Positions 52,705 through 61,710 of a DNA stretch of 64,000 bases are shown here, in pieces. A program made the position numbers and the translations under genes. The first letter of the stretch is position 1; every line of letters begins with the position of its first letter. Origin of the DNA: Ignavibacteriales bacterium (GTDB lineage: Bacteria > Bacteroidota > Ignavibacteria > Ignavibacteriales > Ignavibacteriaceae). The DNA lies in assembly GCA_016709155.1 (NCBI GenBank), contig JADJEI010000014.1, forward strand, positions 117,643-181,642, given 5' to 3'. The notes beneath the pieces are model-generated. The model worked only from the letters and a program-made list of their open reading frames with translations. It was not told where the DNA came from and did no database searches.

Positions 52705-54036
52705 TTACAAATTTGCAGGATCAAAATTTTCAAGTGTATCTTTTATATATTTCAAGAACATACCGCCGAGCATTCCATCTATAATTCGATGATCGTGCGA
52801 GATAGTTAATGACATAATCGGTTTAATGGCTATTGTATCCATCCCATCTGCTTCGATAACTACAGGTCGTTTAATCACAGCCCCCACCCCAATAATAGCA
52901 ACTTCAGGCTGATTGATAATCGGTGTTCCGAAAATAGTACCGAACACACCGTAATTAGTAATTGTAAAAGTGCCGCCGGAAATATCATCAGGAGTTAATT
53001 TTTTATTCCTCGATCTAAAAGCTAAATCGTTGATTGCTTTTGCAAGTCCAATTGTATTAAGATTTTCTGCGCCTTTAATGTTAGGAACAATCAATCCGTT
53101 CGGTTCAATTGCTACCGCAATGCCAAGATTCACAAATTTCTTTTTCAAAATATTTGTCCCGTCAATCGAGGAATTAACTAACGGATAAGCTGTCAAAGCT
53201 CTAACGCTGGCATTAGCAATGAAAGCCATGTAAGTTAGTTTTACCCCATCCCTTTTTTGATATTCATCTTTATTTTTTTGAATGAAATTATGAATTTTAG
53301 TCATATCAACTTCAAGCATAGCTGAAACGTGAACCGAAGTATCACGGCTTGAAACCATATGCTGCATAATTTTCTGCCGGATATTATCCATCGGGATTTT
53401 TTCAACACCATCACCAAACGATTGACTACTTACGGCTGGTACGAAGGAAGGGGCAGGCATTGCAGAGGGTTTGGGTAATTCTGTTTTTAACTCGTGAGCA
53501 ACATGGTGTGACTCAGAGGTCTTTCGTGATTGAATAAAAGCAAGAATATCTTTCTTCGTGATTCTGCCTTCTTGTCCACTTCCTTTAATTCTTTTCAATT
53601 CAGCTTGAGAAACATTTTCTTTTGAAGCAATACTCAAAACAAGTGGCGATAGAAATCCTGTTTCTTCATTAATTTCTTCAGTAAGTTGAAAAGAATTTTG
53701 AAAGTTATCGTGCATTTGTAAAGGCTCAACAGTCTTCCGAGCACTCTGTTCCTGTACTGAAGTAGTGGCGGATTCAACAACCCTTGTACTTGATCCTACA
53801 CTTGAACCTGAACTTGATCTTATACTCAGCCTTGCGACCACTGTACCAACAGAAACGGTTTCCTGTTCTTTCACCATTATTTCTGCAAGTATTCCCTCTT
53901 CGGGTGAAGGAATTTCAGTATCAACTTTATCTGTACTTATTTCAAAAATGACTTCATCTTTTTTTATTGGGTCACCAACTTTTTTATGCCACTTAATTAC
54001 AGTTCCTTCCATAACCGACTCACCCATTTTAGGCAT
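52705..54036 (-). CDS. 2-oxoacid dehydrogenase E2 acyltransferase, main part
   Basis: 443 residues: lipoyl domain ~1-78 with the DKVDTE lysine site, a Ser/Gly-rich linker, a peripheral-subunit-binding domain (~130-165, LSPLVLSIASKENVS...GRITKKDILAFI), a second linker and the catalytic domain ~210-443 with the DHRIIDG histidine motif. It transfers acyl groups to CoA. The ATG at 54036 has no ribosome site and the frame upstream reads ITEAKIENTISNS-like sequence joining the lipoyl domain at 54083-54397, so this is probably the rest of a two-lipoyl E2. Pyruvate versus branched-chain specificity is not clear. Confidence 0.87.
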   Translation of the reverse strand: MPKMGESVMEGTVIKWHKKVGDPIKKDEVIFEISTDKVDTEIPSPEEGILAEIMVKEQETVSVGTVVARLSIRSSSGSSVGSSTRVVESATTSVQEQSARKTVEPLQMHDNFQNSFQLTEEINEETGFLSPLVLSIASKENVSQAELKRIKGSGQEGRITKKDILAFIQSRKTSESHHVAHELKTELPKPSAMPAPSFVPAVSSQSFGDGVEKIPMDNIRQKIMQHMVSSRDTSVHVSAMLEVDMTKIHNFIQKNKDEYQKRDGVKLTYMAFIANASVRALTAYPLVNSSIDGTNILKKKFVNLGIAVAIEPNGLIVPNIKGAENLNTIGLAKAINDLAFRSRNKKLTPDDISGGTFTITNYGVFGTIFGTPIINQPEVAIIGVGAVIKRPVVIEADGMDTIAIKPIMSLTISHDHRIIDGMLGGMFLKYIKDTLENFDPANL

Positions 54037-54082
54037 GGCTATATCAATAATAGAATTGGAAATTGTATTTTCAATTTTAGCT

Positions 54083-54397
54083 TCAGTTGGTTGTGATTTT
54101 TATCGAGGCGATTGAAGGTTCTTCAATTATCTTTTGTGATGATTTGGCAATTGATTCAGCTTCACTCTCAACACTCAAAATGGCAACAACAGTCCCGACC
54201 TCAACTGTTTCACCCTCCTTAACATTAATATTTGTTAAAATACCATCTGCCGAAGCAGGTATTTCAGTATCAACTTTATCTGTGCTAATTTCAAAAATTA
54301 TTTCATCGCGTTTAACTTTGTCTCCAACTTTTTTATGCCATTTTATGATTGTGCCTTCACTGACACTTTCGCCCATCTTCGGCATTACAATTTCCAT
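54083..54397 (-). CDS. Lipoyl domain, N-terminal part of E2
   Basis: 104 residues from ATG 54397 (AGGAT 5 nt upstream; a start at 54412 is also open). One lipoyl domain with KVDTEIP and the lysine that carries lipoate, then a linker ending IKITTN-stop. Removing one A near 54090 gives TTTEAKIENTISNS and continues into the E2 frame. So this is either a frameshifted two-lipoyl E2 or a free lipoyl carrier. It lies 20 bp after the E1 gene. Confidence 0.8.
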   Translation of the reverse strand: MEIVMPKMGESVSEGTIIKWHKKVGDKVKRDEIIFEISTDKVDTEIPASADGILTNINVKEGETVEVGTVVAILSVESEAESIAKSSQKIIEEPSIASIKITTN

Positions 54398-54416
54398 TTT
54401 ATCCTCAATCAATAAA

Positions 54417-56555
54417 TTAAAAATTTAATAAACTTTTTATACCATTATAGATAACATCTCTCGAAGGAAGTACGGCAGATTCAAGAATCGGAGAATAAGG
54501 GATATGTGAATCAAGAGCTGCAATTCTTCTTACAGGCCCATCCAGATATTGAAAACAAGTATCTGCTACTCTTGCAGCGATCTCCCCGCCAAATCCTCCG
54601 GTCAAAGTATCCTCGTGAACGATAATACATTTATTAGTTTTTTTAACAGACTTAAAAATCATTTCTTCATCAATGGGAATGATGGTTCGCAAATCAATTA
54701 CTTCAACCGAATGCCCTTCATCCTCAAGTTTTTTTGCAGCAGTAACGCAATCCCATAAAGCTGCACCGTAAGAAATAACAGTTAAGTCGCTTCCTTCTTT
54801 TACTACTTTCGCTTTGCCAAAAGGAACCAAATAATTTTCGTTTGGTTCAGGAGTGATTGCATAACTTTGTCTATAAAGTCCTTTGTGCTCGCAAAATAAA
54901 ACGGGGTCGTTAATTCGTATTGCAGTTTTGAGTAGTCCCTTTGCATCTGCGGCATTGGAAGGATAAGCAATAAAAATTCCCGGGACGTGTGCAAAAAACG
55001 ATTCTATATTTTGACTATGATACAGCCCACCATGAATATATCCGCCAACAGCAACTCTCACAACAACAGGTGATATCCAATTATTATTAGAGCGGTAACG
55101 CATCGTAGCGGTCTCATCTCTTAGCTGCATAAATGCGGGCCAGATATAATCGCCAAATTGAATTTCGACGACAGGTTTTAAACCGGCAAGAGCCATCCCA
55201 GTTGCAACGCCTGCAATACTTGCTTCGGCAAGCGGAGAATTAAAAACTCTTTCATTACCAAACTTTGTTGATAAACCTTTAGTAGCGGTGAATACACCTC
55301 CCTTTCCATCAGCAATGTCTTCGCCAAAAACATAAATCTTATCATTTATTTCCATTTCTTCGCGAAGAGCATGATTTATAGCGTCAACCATAACAATTTT
55401 TTCGCCGCCTAGATCAGTCATTTCATATTCGAGAGACTCGCGCAAACCACTTTCGTCAAAAACAAATTTTGCAGCGTCTGCAGGATTCGGGTCTGCTTCT
55501 GCTAAGGCTTTATCTGCGGCTGCATTGACTTCTTCAGTAATTTCAAATTTAATTTTTTCAAGTTCATTAACAGAAAGTAATCCTTCCTTTATTAACCATT
55601 TTGAGAACTGATCAATCGGATCACGCTTTAATTCTTCATCAAGTTCTTTATGATCCCTGTATTTCTTTTGATCATCAGAAGAGGAATGAGACTGTAACCG
55701 AACAACATTCGCTTCTATTAATACAGGTCCATTTCCTTCATTAATATATTTTACAGCTTCCTGAACTTTCTCATAAGATTCAAAAAAGTTTGTCCCATCA
55801 AGGTTAATTCTTAAAAGATTGTGGTAGCCCGCCATCATTTCAGCTATAGAGTTATCCTTCCCCCCGCTTTGATTTTTTACCGGAACCGAGATAGCATATC
55901 CATTATTTTGAATCACAAACATTACAGGAAGTTTTTCGCGGCTTGCCCAGTTGATAGCTTCATGAAATTCGCCCTGACTTGTAGTGCCTTCACCGGAACT
56001 GACATAAGCAATATGAGGATTGCCTTTTTTTACAGAAGCAAGAGCTGCGCCAACAGCTTGAAGGAATTGTGTGCCGGTTGGGCTTGACTGCGATGGTAAA
56101 TTTATTTTAGTGTGTCCCCAATGCGTTGGTAACTGCCTGCCGCCGCTTGCTGGATCGCTGGCTTTAGCAAAACATTGCAGGAAAAATTCATGAGGAGTAA
56201 GTCCAAATGTTAATACTAATCCAAGATCGCGGTAGTAAGGAAAAATCCAATCTATTTTATGATCGAGTGACAAGCCAACGGCTGTTTGGATAGCTTCGTG
56301 TCCGCTTCCTGAGATGTGAAAAAAAGTTTTACCCTGCCTAAGAAGGTTCATTGCTTTATTATCAATTGCACGACTTAAAAGCATTAATCTTAGTACACTA
56401 AGCAATTTTTCTGAAGTTAAATTCAATGGTAAGTTTTTTGTCAAACTTGATTTCACTTCATGGTTTTTATTATTATCGTTTATAGAAGATTTGTTTGATT
56501 CTAATTTTTTCAACTTGGTGATGTCTTTCTCATTCGACAATTTATTTTTAGACAT
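54417..56555 (-). CDS. 2-oxoacid dehydrogenase E1, fused alpha and beta subunits
   Basis: 712 residues. After a charged low-complexity N-terminus (~1-45), the alpha part (~50-375) has the thiamine-diphosphate motif GEGTTSQGEFHEAINWA...QNNGYAIS, and the beta part (~385-712) starts VMVDAINHALREEME and contains FGEDIADGKGGV and VIDLRTIIPID. It decarboxylates a 2-oxoacid and loads acetyl or acyl groups on E2 lipoate. Fusion of alpha and beta is known in Bacteroidota. The GEGTT in place of GDGTT is a mild variation. It abuts lipB. Confidence 0.93.
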   Translation of the reverse strand: MSKNKLSNEKDITKLKKLESNKSSINDNNKNHEVKSSLTKNLPLNLTSEKLLSVLRLMLLSRAIDNKAMNLLRQGKTFFHISGSGHEAIQTAVGLSLDHKIDWIFPYYRDLGLVLTFGLTPHEFFLQCFAKASDPASGGRQLPTHWGHTKINLPSQSSPTGTQFLQAVGAALASVKKGNPHIAYVSSGEGTTSQGEFHEAINWASREKLPVMFVIQNNGYAISVPVKNQSGGKDNSIAEMMAGYHNLLRINLDGTNFFESYEKVQEAVKYINEGNGPVLIEANVVRLQSHSSSDDQKKYRDHKELDEELKRDPIDQFSKWLIKEGLLSVNELEKIKFEITEEVNAAADKALAEADPNPADAAKFVFDESGLRESLEYEMTDLGGEKIVMVDAINHALREEMEINDKIYVFGEDIADGKGGVFTATKGLSTKFGNERVFNSPLAEASIAGVATGMALAGLKPVVEIQFGDYIWPAFMQLRDETATMRYRSNNNWISPVVVRVAVGGYIHGGLYHSQNIESFFAHVPGIFIAYPSNAADAKGLLKTAIRINDPVLFCEHKGLYRQSYAITPEPNENYLVPFGKAKVVKEGSDLTVISYGAALWDCVTAAKKLEDEGHSVEVIDLRTIIPIDEEMIFKSVKKTNKCIIVHEDTLTGGFGGEIAARVADTCFQYLDGPVRRIAALDSHIPYSPILESAVLPSRDVIYNGIKSLLNF

Positions 56556-57262
56556 TAAACTGTTACCTCATTAACATTTTCATTTTGAAAGTTATCAATA
56601 TCTACATTTATTAATTTCTGGTATTCAAAAAATTGCTTGAAATTATTTAGAAGTTTTTCCTTAACAATTTTAATCTCGACTTCAACATTTAATTCTTTAC
56701 TTAAAGATGTCACAGATTTTTCTTTTATTCCGCAAGGAATAATTCCGTTAAATAGAGACAAATCAGTATTTATATTAAAGGCAAAACCATGCATTGTTAT
56801 CCATCTGCTTATTTTAATTCCGATTGCTGCAATTTTTCTATCATCAATCCAAACGCCGGTATATTTTGGGTTGCGTTTCGATTTCAAACCAAACTCATCA
56901 CAAGTTCTGATGATAACTTCTTCAATACCGCGTAAATACTCGTGAGCATCTCTTTTCCAATTAACAAGATTAATAATCGGGTATCCAACAATTTGACCGG
57001 GTCCATGAAAAGTTATATCCCCTCCCCTATCAATCTCATAAACGGAAATATTATTCTCTTTAAGAAAATCCGGATCGCTTAAAAGATTTTTTTTATCAGC
57101 AACTTTACCAAGTGTGTAAGTGTTTGGATGTTCGAGAAGCAAAAGTACATCGGGAATTTTATTTTGATATCTTAATTCAAGTATTTTCTTCTGTAATTCC
57201 CATGCTTCCTGATAATCAATTATTCCGGCATCTATGTATAATATTTCTTTTTCAGAACTCAT
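56555..57262 (-). CDS. lipB: Octanoyltransferase LipB
   Basis: 235 residues. RGGDITFHGPGQIVGYPI, AAIGIKISRWITMHGFAFN (catalytic Lys) and IIPCGIKEKSVTSL (catalytic Cys) are intact. It moves octanoate from acyl carrier protein to lipoyl domains, the step before LipA. Its stop overlaps the E1 start by one base. Confidence 0.96.
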   Translation of the reverse strand: MSSEKEILYIDAGIIDYQEAWELQKKILELRYQNKIPDVLLLLEHPNTYTLGKVADKKNLLSDPDFLKENNISVYEIDRGGDITFHGPGQIVGYPIINLVNWKRDAHEYLRGIEEVIIRTCDEFGLKSKRNPKYTGVWIDDRKIAAIGIKISRWITMHGFAFNINTDLSLFNGIIPCGIKEKSVTSLSKELNVEVEIKIVKEKLLNNFKQFFEYQKLINVDIDNFQNENVNEVTV

Positions 57263-57383
57263 TAATTTTTAATAAATAGTTGTATTTGTAATTTTAAAGC
57301 CGAATAGTTTCAACTTCTAAAAGAGATAAACCTAAACTTTATCCATAACATGAACATTTGCTTGAACCTGAACTTGAACTCAA

Positions 57384-58787
57384 TCAAATGTGTATTGCTT
57401 CACCATAAGCTTGAGCCGCTGCTTCCATAATAGATTCGGAAAGAGTTGGATGAGCGTGAATCGTTTTTATTATTGAGTGACCTGTTGCTTCAATTGATCG
57501 TGCAAGAGTCAGTTCAGCTATCATCTCCGTGGCTTCCGAGCCAATGATGTGTGCACCGAGCAATTCGCCATATTTTTCATCAAAAATTAGTTTAACAAAT
57601 CCTTCCCGCTCCCCGATTGCAAATGCCTTCCCGCTTGCCATAAATGGAAACTTACCAACTTTAATTTCAAGACCATTCTCTCTTGCTTTTTTTTCAGTCA
57701 ATCCAACACTTGCTATTTGAGGCTGACAGTATGTGCAGCCCGGAATATTATCATAATCAATATCTGGATTTGCAATTCCTTTTATTCCTTCCACACAGTG
57801 AATACCTTCCGCCGAAGCAACATGTGCAAGCCATGGGGGTCCAATTACATCACCAATTGCATAGATGCCTGGAACATTAGTTTCATAAGTGGATTTATTC
57901 ACTTTGATGTGATTCTTAAAAAGTTCAATACCTAATTTTTCAAGTCCGAATCCCTCAACATTCCCGGTAACACCGATAGCGCTTAATACTTTCTCCGCAG
58001 AAAGTTCTTTTAATTCACCATTAACTTTAACTTTTACATTAACTCGATTGCCCGTAACCTCAGCTTTTTCAACAACGGCTTTTGTAAAAATCTCTACCCC
58101 CCGTTTACGAAAATTCTTTTCTAATGTTTGTGATACTTCGATATCTTCAATTGGCAAAATATTATCAAGCATTTCGATGACTGTAACTTTTGTACCAAGC
58201 ACTGAATAGAAATAAGCAAACTCGATTCCTATTGCACCGGCACCAACGACTATTAAATCTTTAGGAAGTTTCCCGAGTGACATTGCTTCGGTACTAGTAA
58301 TGATATTTTTTTTATCAACAGGAATATTTGGAAGAAGTCGTGGTCTTGCACCGGTTGCAATTATTATATTAGAGGAAGTCAACGAATCGATTTTTTTGTT
58401 GGCAATATCAAAAACTTCAATTTGATGTTTAGACGTTAATTTACCATAACCTCTAATGCGATCTACTTTATTTTTTTTTATAAGCATTTCAACATTTTTT
58501 GTTATACGATCAGAGATGTCCCTGCTGCGTTTAATAATTTTATTGAAATCAAACTCAATTCCGCTGATCTTAATTCCAAAATCAGAAGAATGATTTTTCA
58601 TATTATCAAAAAGCTCGGCATTTTTTAATAACGATTTTGTAGGAATACATCCCCAGTTCAAGCAAATTCCTCCAAGTTTTTCATTATCAATTACGACGGT
58701 TTTAAACCCTAATTGAGCAGCCCTTATTGCAGCAACATAACCACCTGGACCGCCACCAAGAATTGCGATATCACATTTGTTTGTCAT
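57384..58787 (-). CDS. lpdA: Dihydrolipoyl dehydrogenase (E3)
   Basis: 467 residues. FAD motif GGGPGGYVAAIRAAQLG, redox disulfide GGICLNWGCIPTKSLL, NAD motif GAGAIGIEFAYFYSVLG and the interface HAHPTLSE motif. It reoxidises dihydrolipoate on E2 and reduces NAD+. It is first in the group, 121 bp upstream of lipB. Confidence 0.97.
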   Translation of the reverse strand: MTNKCDIAILGGGPGGYVAAIRAAQLGFKTVVIDNEKLGGICLNWGCIPTKSLLKNAELFDNMKNHSSDFGIKISGIEFDFNKIIKRSRDISDRITKNVEMLIKKNKVDRIRGYGKLTSKHQIEVFDIANKKIDSLTSSNIIIATGARPRLLPNIPVDKKNIITSTEAMSLGKLPKDLIVVGAGAIGIEFAYFYSVLGTKVTVIEMLDNILPIEDIEVSQTLEKNFRKRGVEIFTKAVVEKAEVTGNRVNVKVKVNGELKELSAEKVLSAIGVTGNVEGFGLEKLGIELFKNHIKVNKSTYETNVPGIYAIGDVIGPPWLAHVASAEGIHCVEGIKGIANPDIDYDNIPGCTYCQPQIASVGLTEKKARENGLEIKVGKFPFMASGKAFAIGEREGFVKLIFDEKYGELLGAHIIGSEATEMIAELTLARSIEATGHSIIKTIHAHPTLSESIMEAAAQAYGEAIHI

Positions 58788-58962
58788 ATATTTTATTCTA
58801 AAAGAATTTTAATTTTATAAGCCAATATAAATAATCATGGCTTAATCAGAAAAATTAAGCGAAGGCAATGGTTTACCTTGAATTAGAATTTACTTATTGA
58901 CACATTTAGTTAAAAATTAGTTGACACAATATTTATTTAACCACCAAATAAATCAGGAAATT

Positions 58963-59277
58963 ATGTTAGTAAATTTAAATTCTGAAGAATTTTCTAATCA
59001 GATTAAAAATGATAATCATTCAATCATTATTGATGTTCGCACCAAAATGGAATATGAGCAAGGACATATTCCAAATGCAAAGTTGATTGATATTTATCTT
59101 TCAACATTTACAAGTGAAATTTTAGAACTCGATAAAAATAAATCTTACTATTTGTATTGCCGGAGCGGAAGTCGAAGTTACCATGCGGGATTATTCATGA
59201 TTGAAAATGGTTTTACGAACGTTTTGAATCTCCGGAATGGAGTTCTCGATTGGCATGAACTCCTCGTAACTGAGTGA
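58963..59277 (+). CDS. Rhodanese-domain protein
   Basis: 104 residues from ATG 58963 (AGGA 5 nt upstream); an ATG/TTG further up at 58921 would add 14 unlikely residues. Single rhodanese domain: IIIDVRTKMEYEQGHIPNA and the active-site loop YCRSGSRSYHAG with the catalytic Cys. It probably moves sulfur from thiosulfate or a persulfide. Possible link to the neighbouring lipoate genes is only positional. Confidence 0.9.
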   Translation: MLVNLNSEEFSNQIKNDNHSIIIDVRTKMEYEQGHIPNAKLIDIYLSTFTSEILELDKNKSYYLYCRSGSRSYHAGLFMIENGFTNVLNLRNGVLDWHELLVTE

Positions 59278-59279
59278 CA

Positions 59280-59757
59280 CTCAGACTTGTAAATCTCATT
59301 TTGTATTTTACTCAAGTTCATTTCAAATGTGATGACTCAGTAGTCTTGCTTTAATTTTTAGATAAAACAAATTCTCTCCAATTCTTTAGACAAACTATAG
59401 TCTGATCAACCGCTTGATCTTCCTTTGACTGATATACTCAATAATAGAAATAAACTATAGGATTATAATTATTATCAATAGATTTTATATTGCGTCTTGA
59501 AGTAATGGTGTTTATGTTCAACCCAGAAATTAAATCTACTTTACTTGACCCGCATTTAGCTTAACAATTTTACAAGTTTATTTATTTAGCATCGATTATT
59601 TGAAAAAGTATATGGTAACGATCAAATTACAAGTTTTTGAATTAGAAAGAAGAAGGAGGTGATTAAGAATATGTATTCGTATTGATTTACGGATATTCTG
59701 GCAGGGGATGATTTTAAAACAACTATTTTCTTAAACAAATCTTGAGAGGGATTTATC
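59280..59757. other. Intergenic region with a strong ribosome-binding sequence and tiny frames
   Basis: No gene is seen over 478 bp. At 59653-59665, AAGGAGGTGATTA matches the complement of the 16S rRNA 3' end unusually well, and an ATG at 59671 opens a 4-residue frame (MYSY-stop). A second short frame (MILKQLFS) starts at 59708. These could form a leader region for the haloperoxidase gene, or be a chance match. Confidence 0.5.
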
Positions 59758-61128
59758 ATGAGAAACATTCTCAATTTTTCTGTTCTTTCGTTATTATTTG
59801 CAACTATTCTCTTAACTCAGTTTGGGTGTCAGAAAGAAGAAGTTGTACAACCTGTAAATGAAGTGGATTCAAGTATTCTTGACAAACCTGCAAAAATATA
59901 TTCTAATGCAGTTGCCACAGATTACTTTGATCTCGAATGTAAATTTGTGCAAGGAACCGGTGGTTATACACCTCCCGTAGCCTCCAGAGCATTCGCTTAT
60001 ACAGCCATTACACTCTATCAGTCCATCTATCCTGGAATGAGTAGTAAATATAATTCACTTGAAGGCAAATTGAATGGTATGCCACCGATGCCAGTTCCTG
60101 GGCCTACTGCAATATTTAAAATGCAATGGGAACTTGTATCGAATGCCGCATTGTCACAAATAATGCGCTTATTCTTTCCTACTGCTACCCCCACAAATAT
60201 GGCAGTGTTAGATTCACTTGAAAATTATTACAATGGTCTTATTGCTCCCACTATCAGCCAGTTCACTTATGATAAATCACGTGAATATGGTATTGAAGTT
60301 GCAAATGCTGTTTTCGAGTATTCAAAAACTGATGGTGGACATGAAGGTTATTTACATAATTTTCCGGCATACACTCCTCCGGTAGGACCTGGATTATGGG
60401 TTCCCACACCCCCACTTTATCAACCAGCTCTTCAACCTTATTGGGGAAACAACAGACCCTTCATAGTTGATGATATTGTGCCAACTTTACCTGGTCCCCC
60501 AACTCCATATTCAGAAGATCCTTCTTCACCGTTTTATAGGGAAGCATTGGAAGTATACAACACAGTACAAAACTTGACTCCTGAACAAACAGAGATTGCT
60601 CTATTCTGGAGCGATGATCCGGGTGCGACTTTTACTCCTCCTGGACACTCTGTTTCAATCGCGACTCAGGTAATCAGAAATGAAAATTATACTCTTGATA
60701 AAGCAGCATTTACTTATCTATCTGTAGGTATTGCAGTATCTGAGGCATTTGTAGCAGGGTGGTATGATAAATATGTTTATAATTATCTCAGACCTGTAAC
60801 ATTCATCCAGAGCTTTATTGCTCCGGGTTGGTTGCCAATATTGAACACACCTCCATTCCCCGAATATGTTTCCGGTCATTCCATTCAGTCCGGTGCTAGT
60901 TCTGTCGTTTTGTCAGAAATTTTTGGTTACCATTACGCATTCACTGATCACACCCATGATTATCGCGGATTTACTCCGAGATCGTTTAACTCTTTCTTTG
61001 ATTTTGCAGATGAAGCTGCTATATCTCGATTGTACGGTGGAATTCATTATGTTCCAGCGATTGCAGTTGGTGTCAGACAAGGCAGGTTGATCGGCGCTAA
61101 TGTAATGGCACTTAATCTTGAGAAATAA
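59758..61128 (+). CDS. Vanadium-dependent haloperoxidase-like lipoprotein (PAP2 fold)
   Basis: 456 residues. Lipobox LTQFGC at ~20-25, a Pro-rich middle, and the vanadate/phosphate site in three parts: a KYVYNYLRP segment, YVSGHSIQSGA, and SRLYGGIHYVPAI. All key Lys, Arg and His residues are present. Proteins of this kind oxidise halides or dephosphorylate lipids; which applies here is unknown. GAGAGGGATT precedes the ATG. Confidence 0.88.
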   Translation: MRNILNFSVLSLLFATILLTQFGCQKEEVVQPVNEVDSSILDKPAKIYSNAVATDYFDLECKFVQGTGGYTPPVASRAFAYTAITLYQSIYPGMSSKYNSLEGKLNGMPPMPVPGPTAIFKMQWELVSNAALSQIMRLFFPTATPTNMAVLDSLENYYNGLIAPTISQFTYDKSREYGIEVANAVFEYSKTDGGHEGYLHNFPAYTPPVGPGLWVPTPPLYQPALQPYWGNNRPFIVDDIVPTLPGPPTPYSEDPSSPFYREALEVYNTVQNLTPEQTEIALFWSDDPGATFTPPGHSVSIATQVIRNENYTLDKAAFTYLSVGIAVSEAFVAGWYDKYVYNYLRPVTFIQSFIAPGWLPILNTPPFPEYVSGHSIQSGASSVVLSEIFGYHYAFTDHTHDYRGFTPRSFNSFFDFADEAAISRLYGGIHYVPAIAVGVRQGRLIGANVMALNLEK

Positions 61129-61190
61129 TATCTAAATAGTCCTCAATTCTATATAGTAGATTTATTTTCTATAAATGAACTTCATTATTC

Positions 61191-61223
61191 AAGGGCGAGT
61201 TTTCTGACTCGCCCTTATGCTTT
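61191..61223 (+). terminator. Terminator of the haloperoxidase gene
   Basis: AAGGGCGAGT/ACTCGCCCTT, a 10-bp perfect stem with a 6-nt loop (61191-61216), followed by ATGCTTTT. It is 62 bp past the stop. Confidence 0.9.
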
Positions 61224-61375
61224 TATTGTAAGATCGTATTCAATTAATTATATCATTTAAGAATCTTCCTACCGTTAATTTTCAGGTAATCCAGTCTTTA
61301 TAAAATCTTTATAGCTTACATCCATCTTTTAACAGCATCTTTATAAACCTAAGAATAAGTTTGAATCAAAAATTT

Positions 61376-61480
61376 ATGCGACTCGGAAACATCAAAACAA
61401 CAATGGATTATTATATCCAAATTGATTTGAAGAAAATGGAAAAAGAAATAAACGAAAAATTGACATCGAACTTGACTTAA
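61376..61480 (+). pseudogene. Tyrosine recombinase C-terminal remnant
   Basis: 34 residues reading LGNIKTTMDYYIQIDLKKM, the end of a tyrosine-recombinase catalytic domain (LGH...IKTT-x-x-Y). Stops occur just upstream in all frames, and the His of LGH has become Asn in this copy. A leftover of an older integrated element beside the tRNA-Met fragment. Confidence 0.6.
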
Positions 61481-61541
61481 ATTTCAGAGTCTGATAGGTG
61501 CTTGTAGACAATTGTAGACAATTAAAAGAAGTGAGCGAAAT

Positions 61542-61577
61542 AAAAAGGCTTCCAATCCTTAGATTTGAAGCCTTTTT
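61542..61577 (-). terminator. Hairpin terminator beside the tRNA-Met fragment
   Basis: AAAAAGGCTTC/GAAGCCTTTTT stem with a 14-nt loop, flanked by T and A runs, so it can act in both directions. On the minus strand it directly follows the tRNA fragment, as a tRNA terminator would. Confidence 0.8.
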
Positions 61578-61579
61578 CG

Positions 61580-61622
61580 TGGGCCCAGATGGACTTGAAC
61601 CACCGACCCTCTGATTATGAGT
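61580..61622 (-). other. 3' fragment of tRNA-Met (CAT); probable attachment-site scar
   Basis: On the minus strand: anticodon loop CTCATAA, variable loop, T arm GGTGG-TTCAAGT-CCATC, and the 3' acceptor strand TGGGCCC with discriminator A. The 5' half is absent and replaced upstream of the anticodon stem by unrelated DNA. This is the usual product of integration by a tyrosine recombinase that uses the tRNA 3' half as its target. The integrase remnants on both sides support this. Confidence 0.75.
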
Positions 61623-61710
61623 CACAAGGATTCTTCTCTTTCCTTCCCTTTTGTAGCCTTTTTTCTGTAGTCGCTACACACTCGCTACAACCTCTAAGGA
61701 GGTTACTAAT

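Noticed and set aside
61392..61625. 77-residue minus-strand frame near the tRNA-Met fragment
   Set aside because: It also reads through tRNA sequence (THNQRVGGSSPSGPT) and overlaps a terminator.
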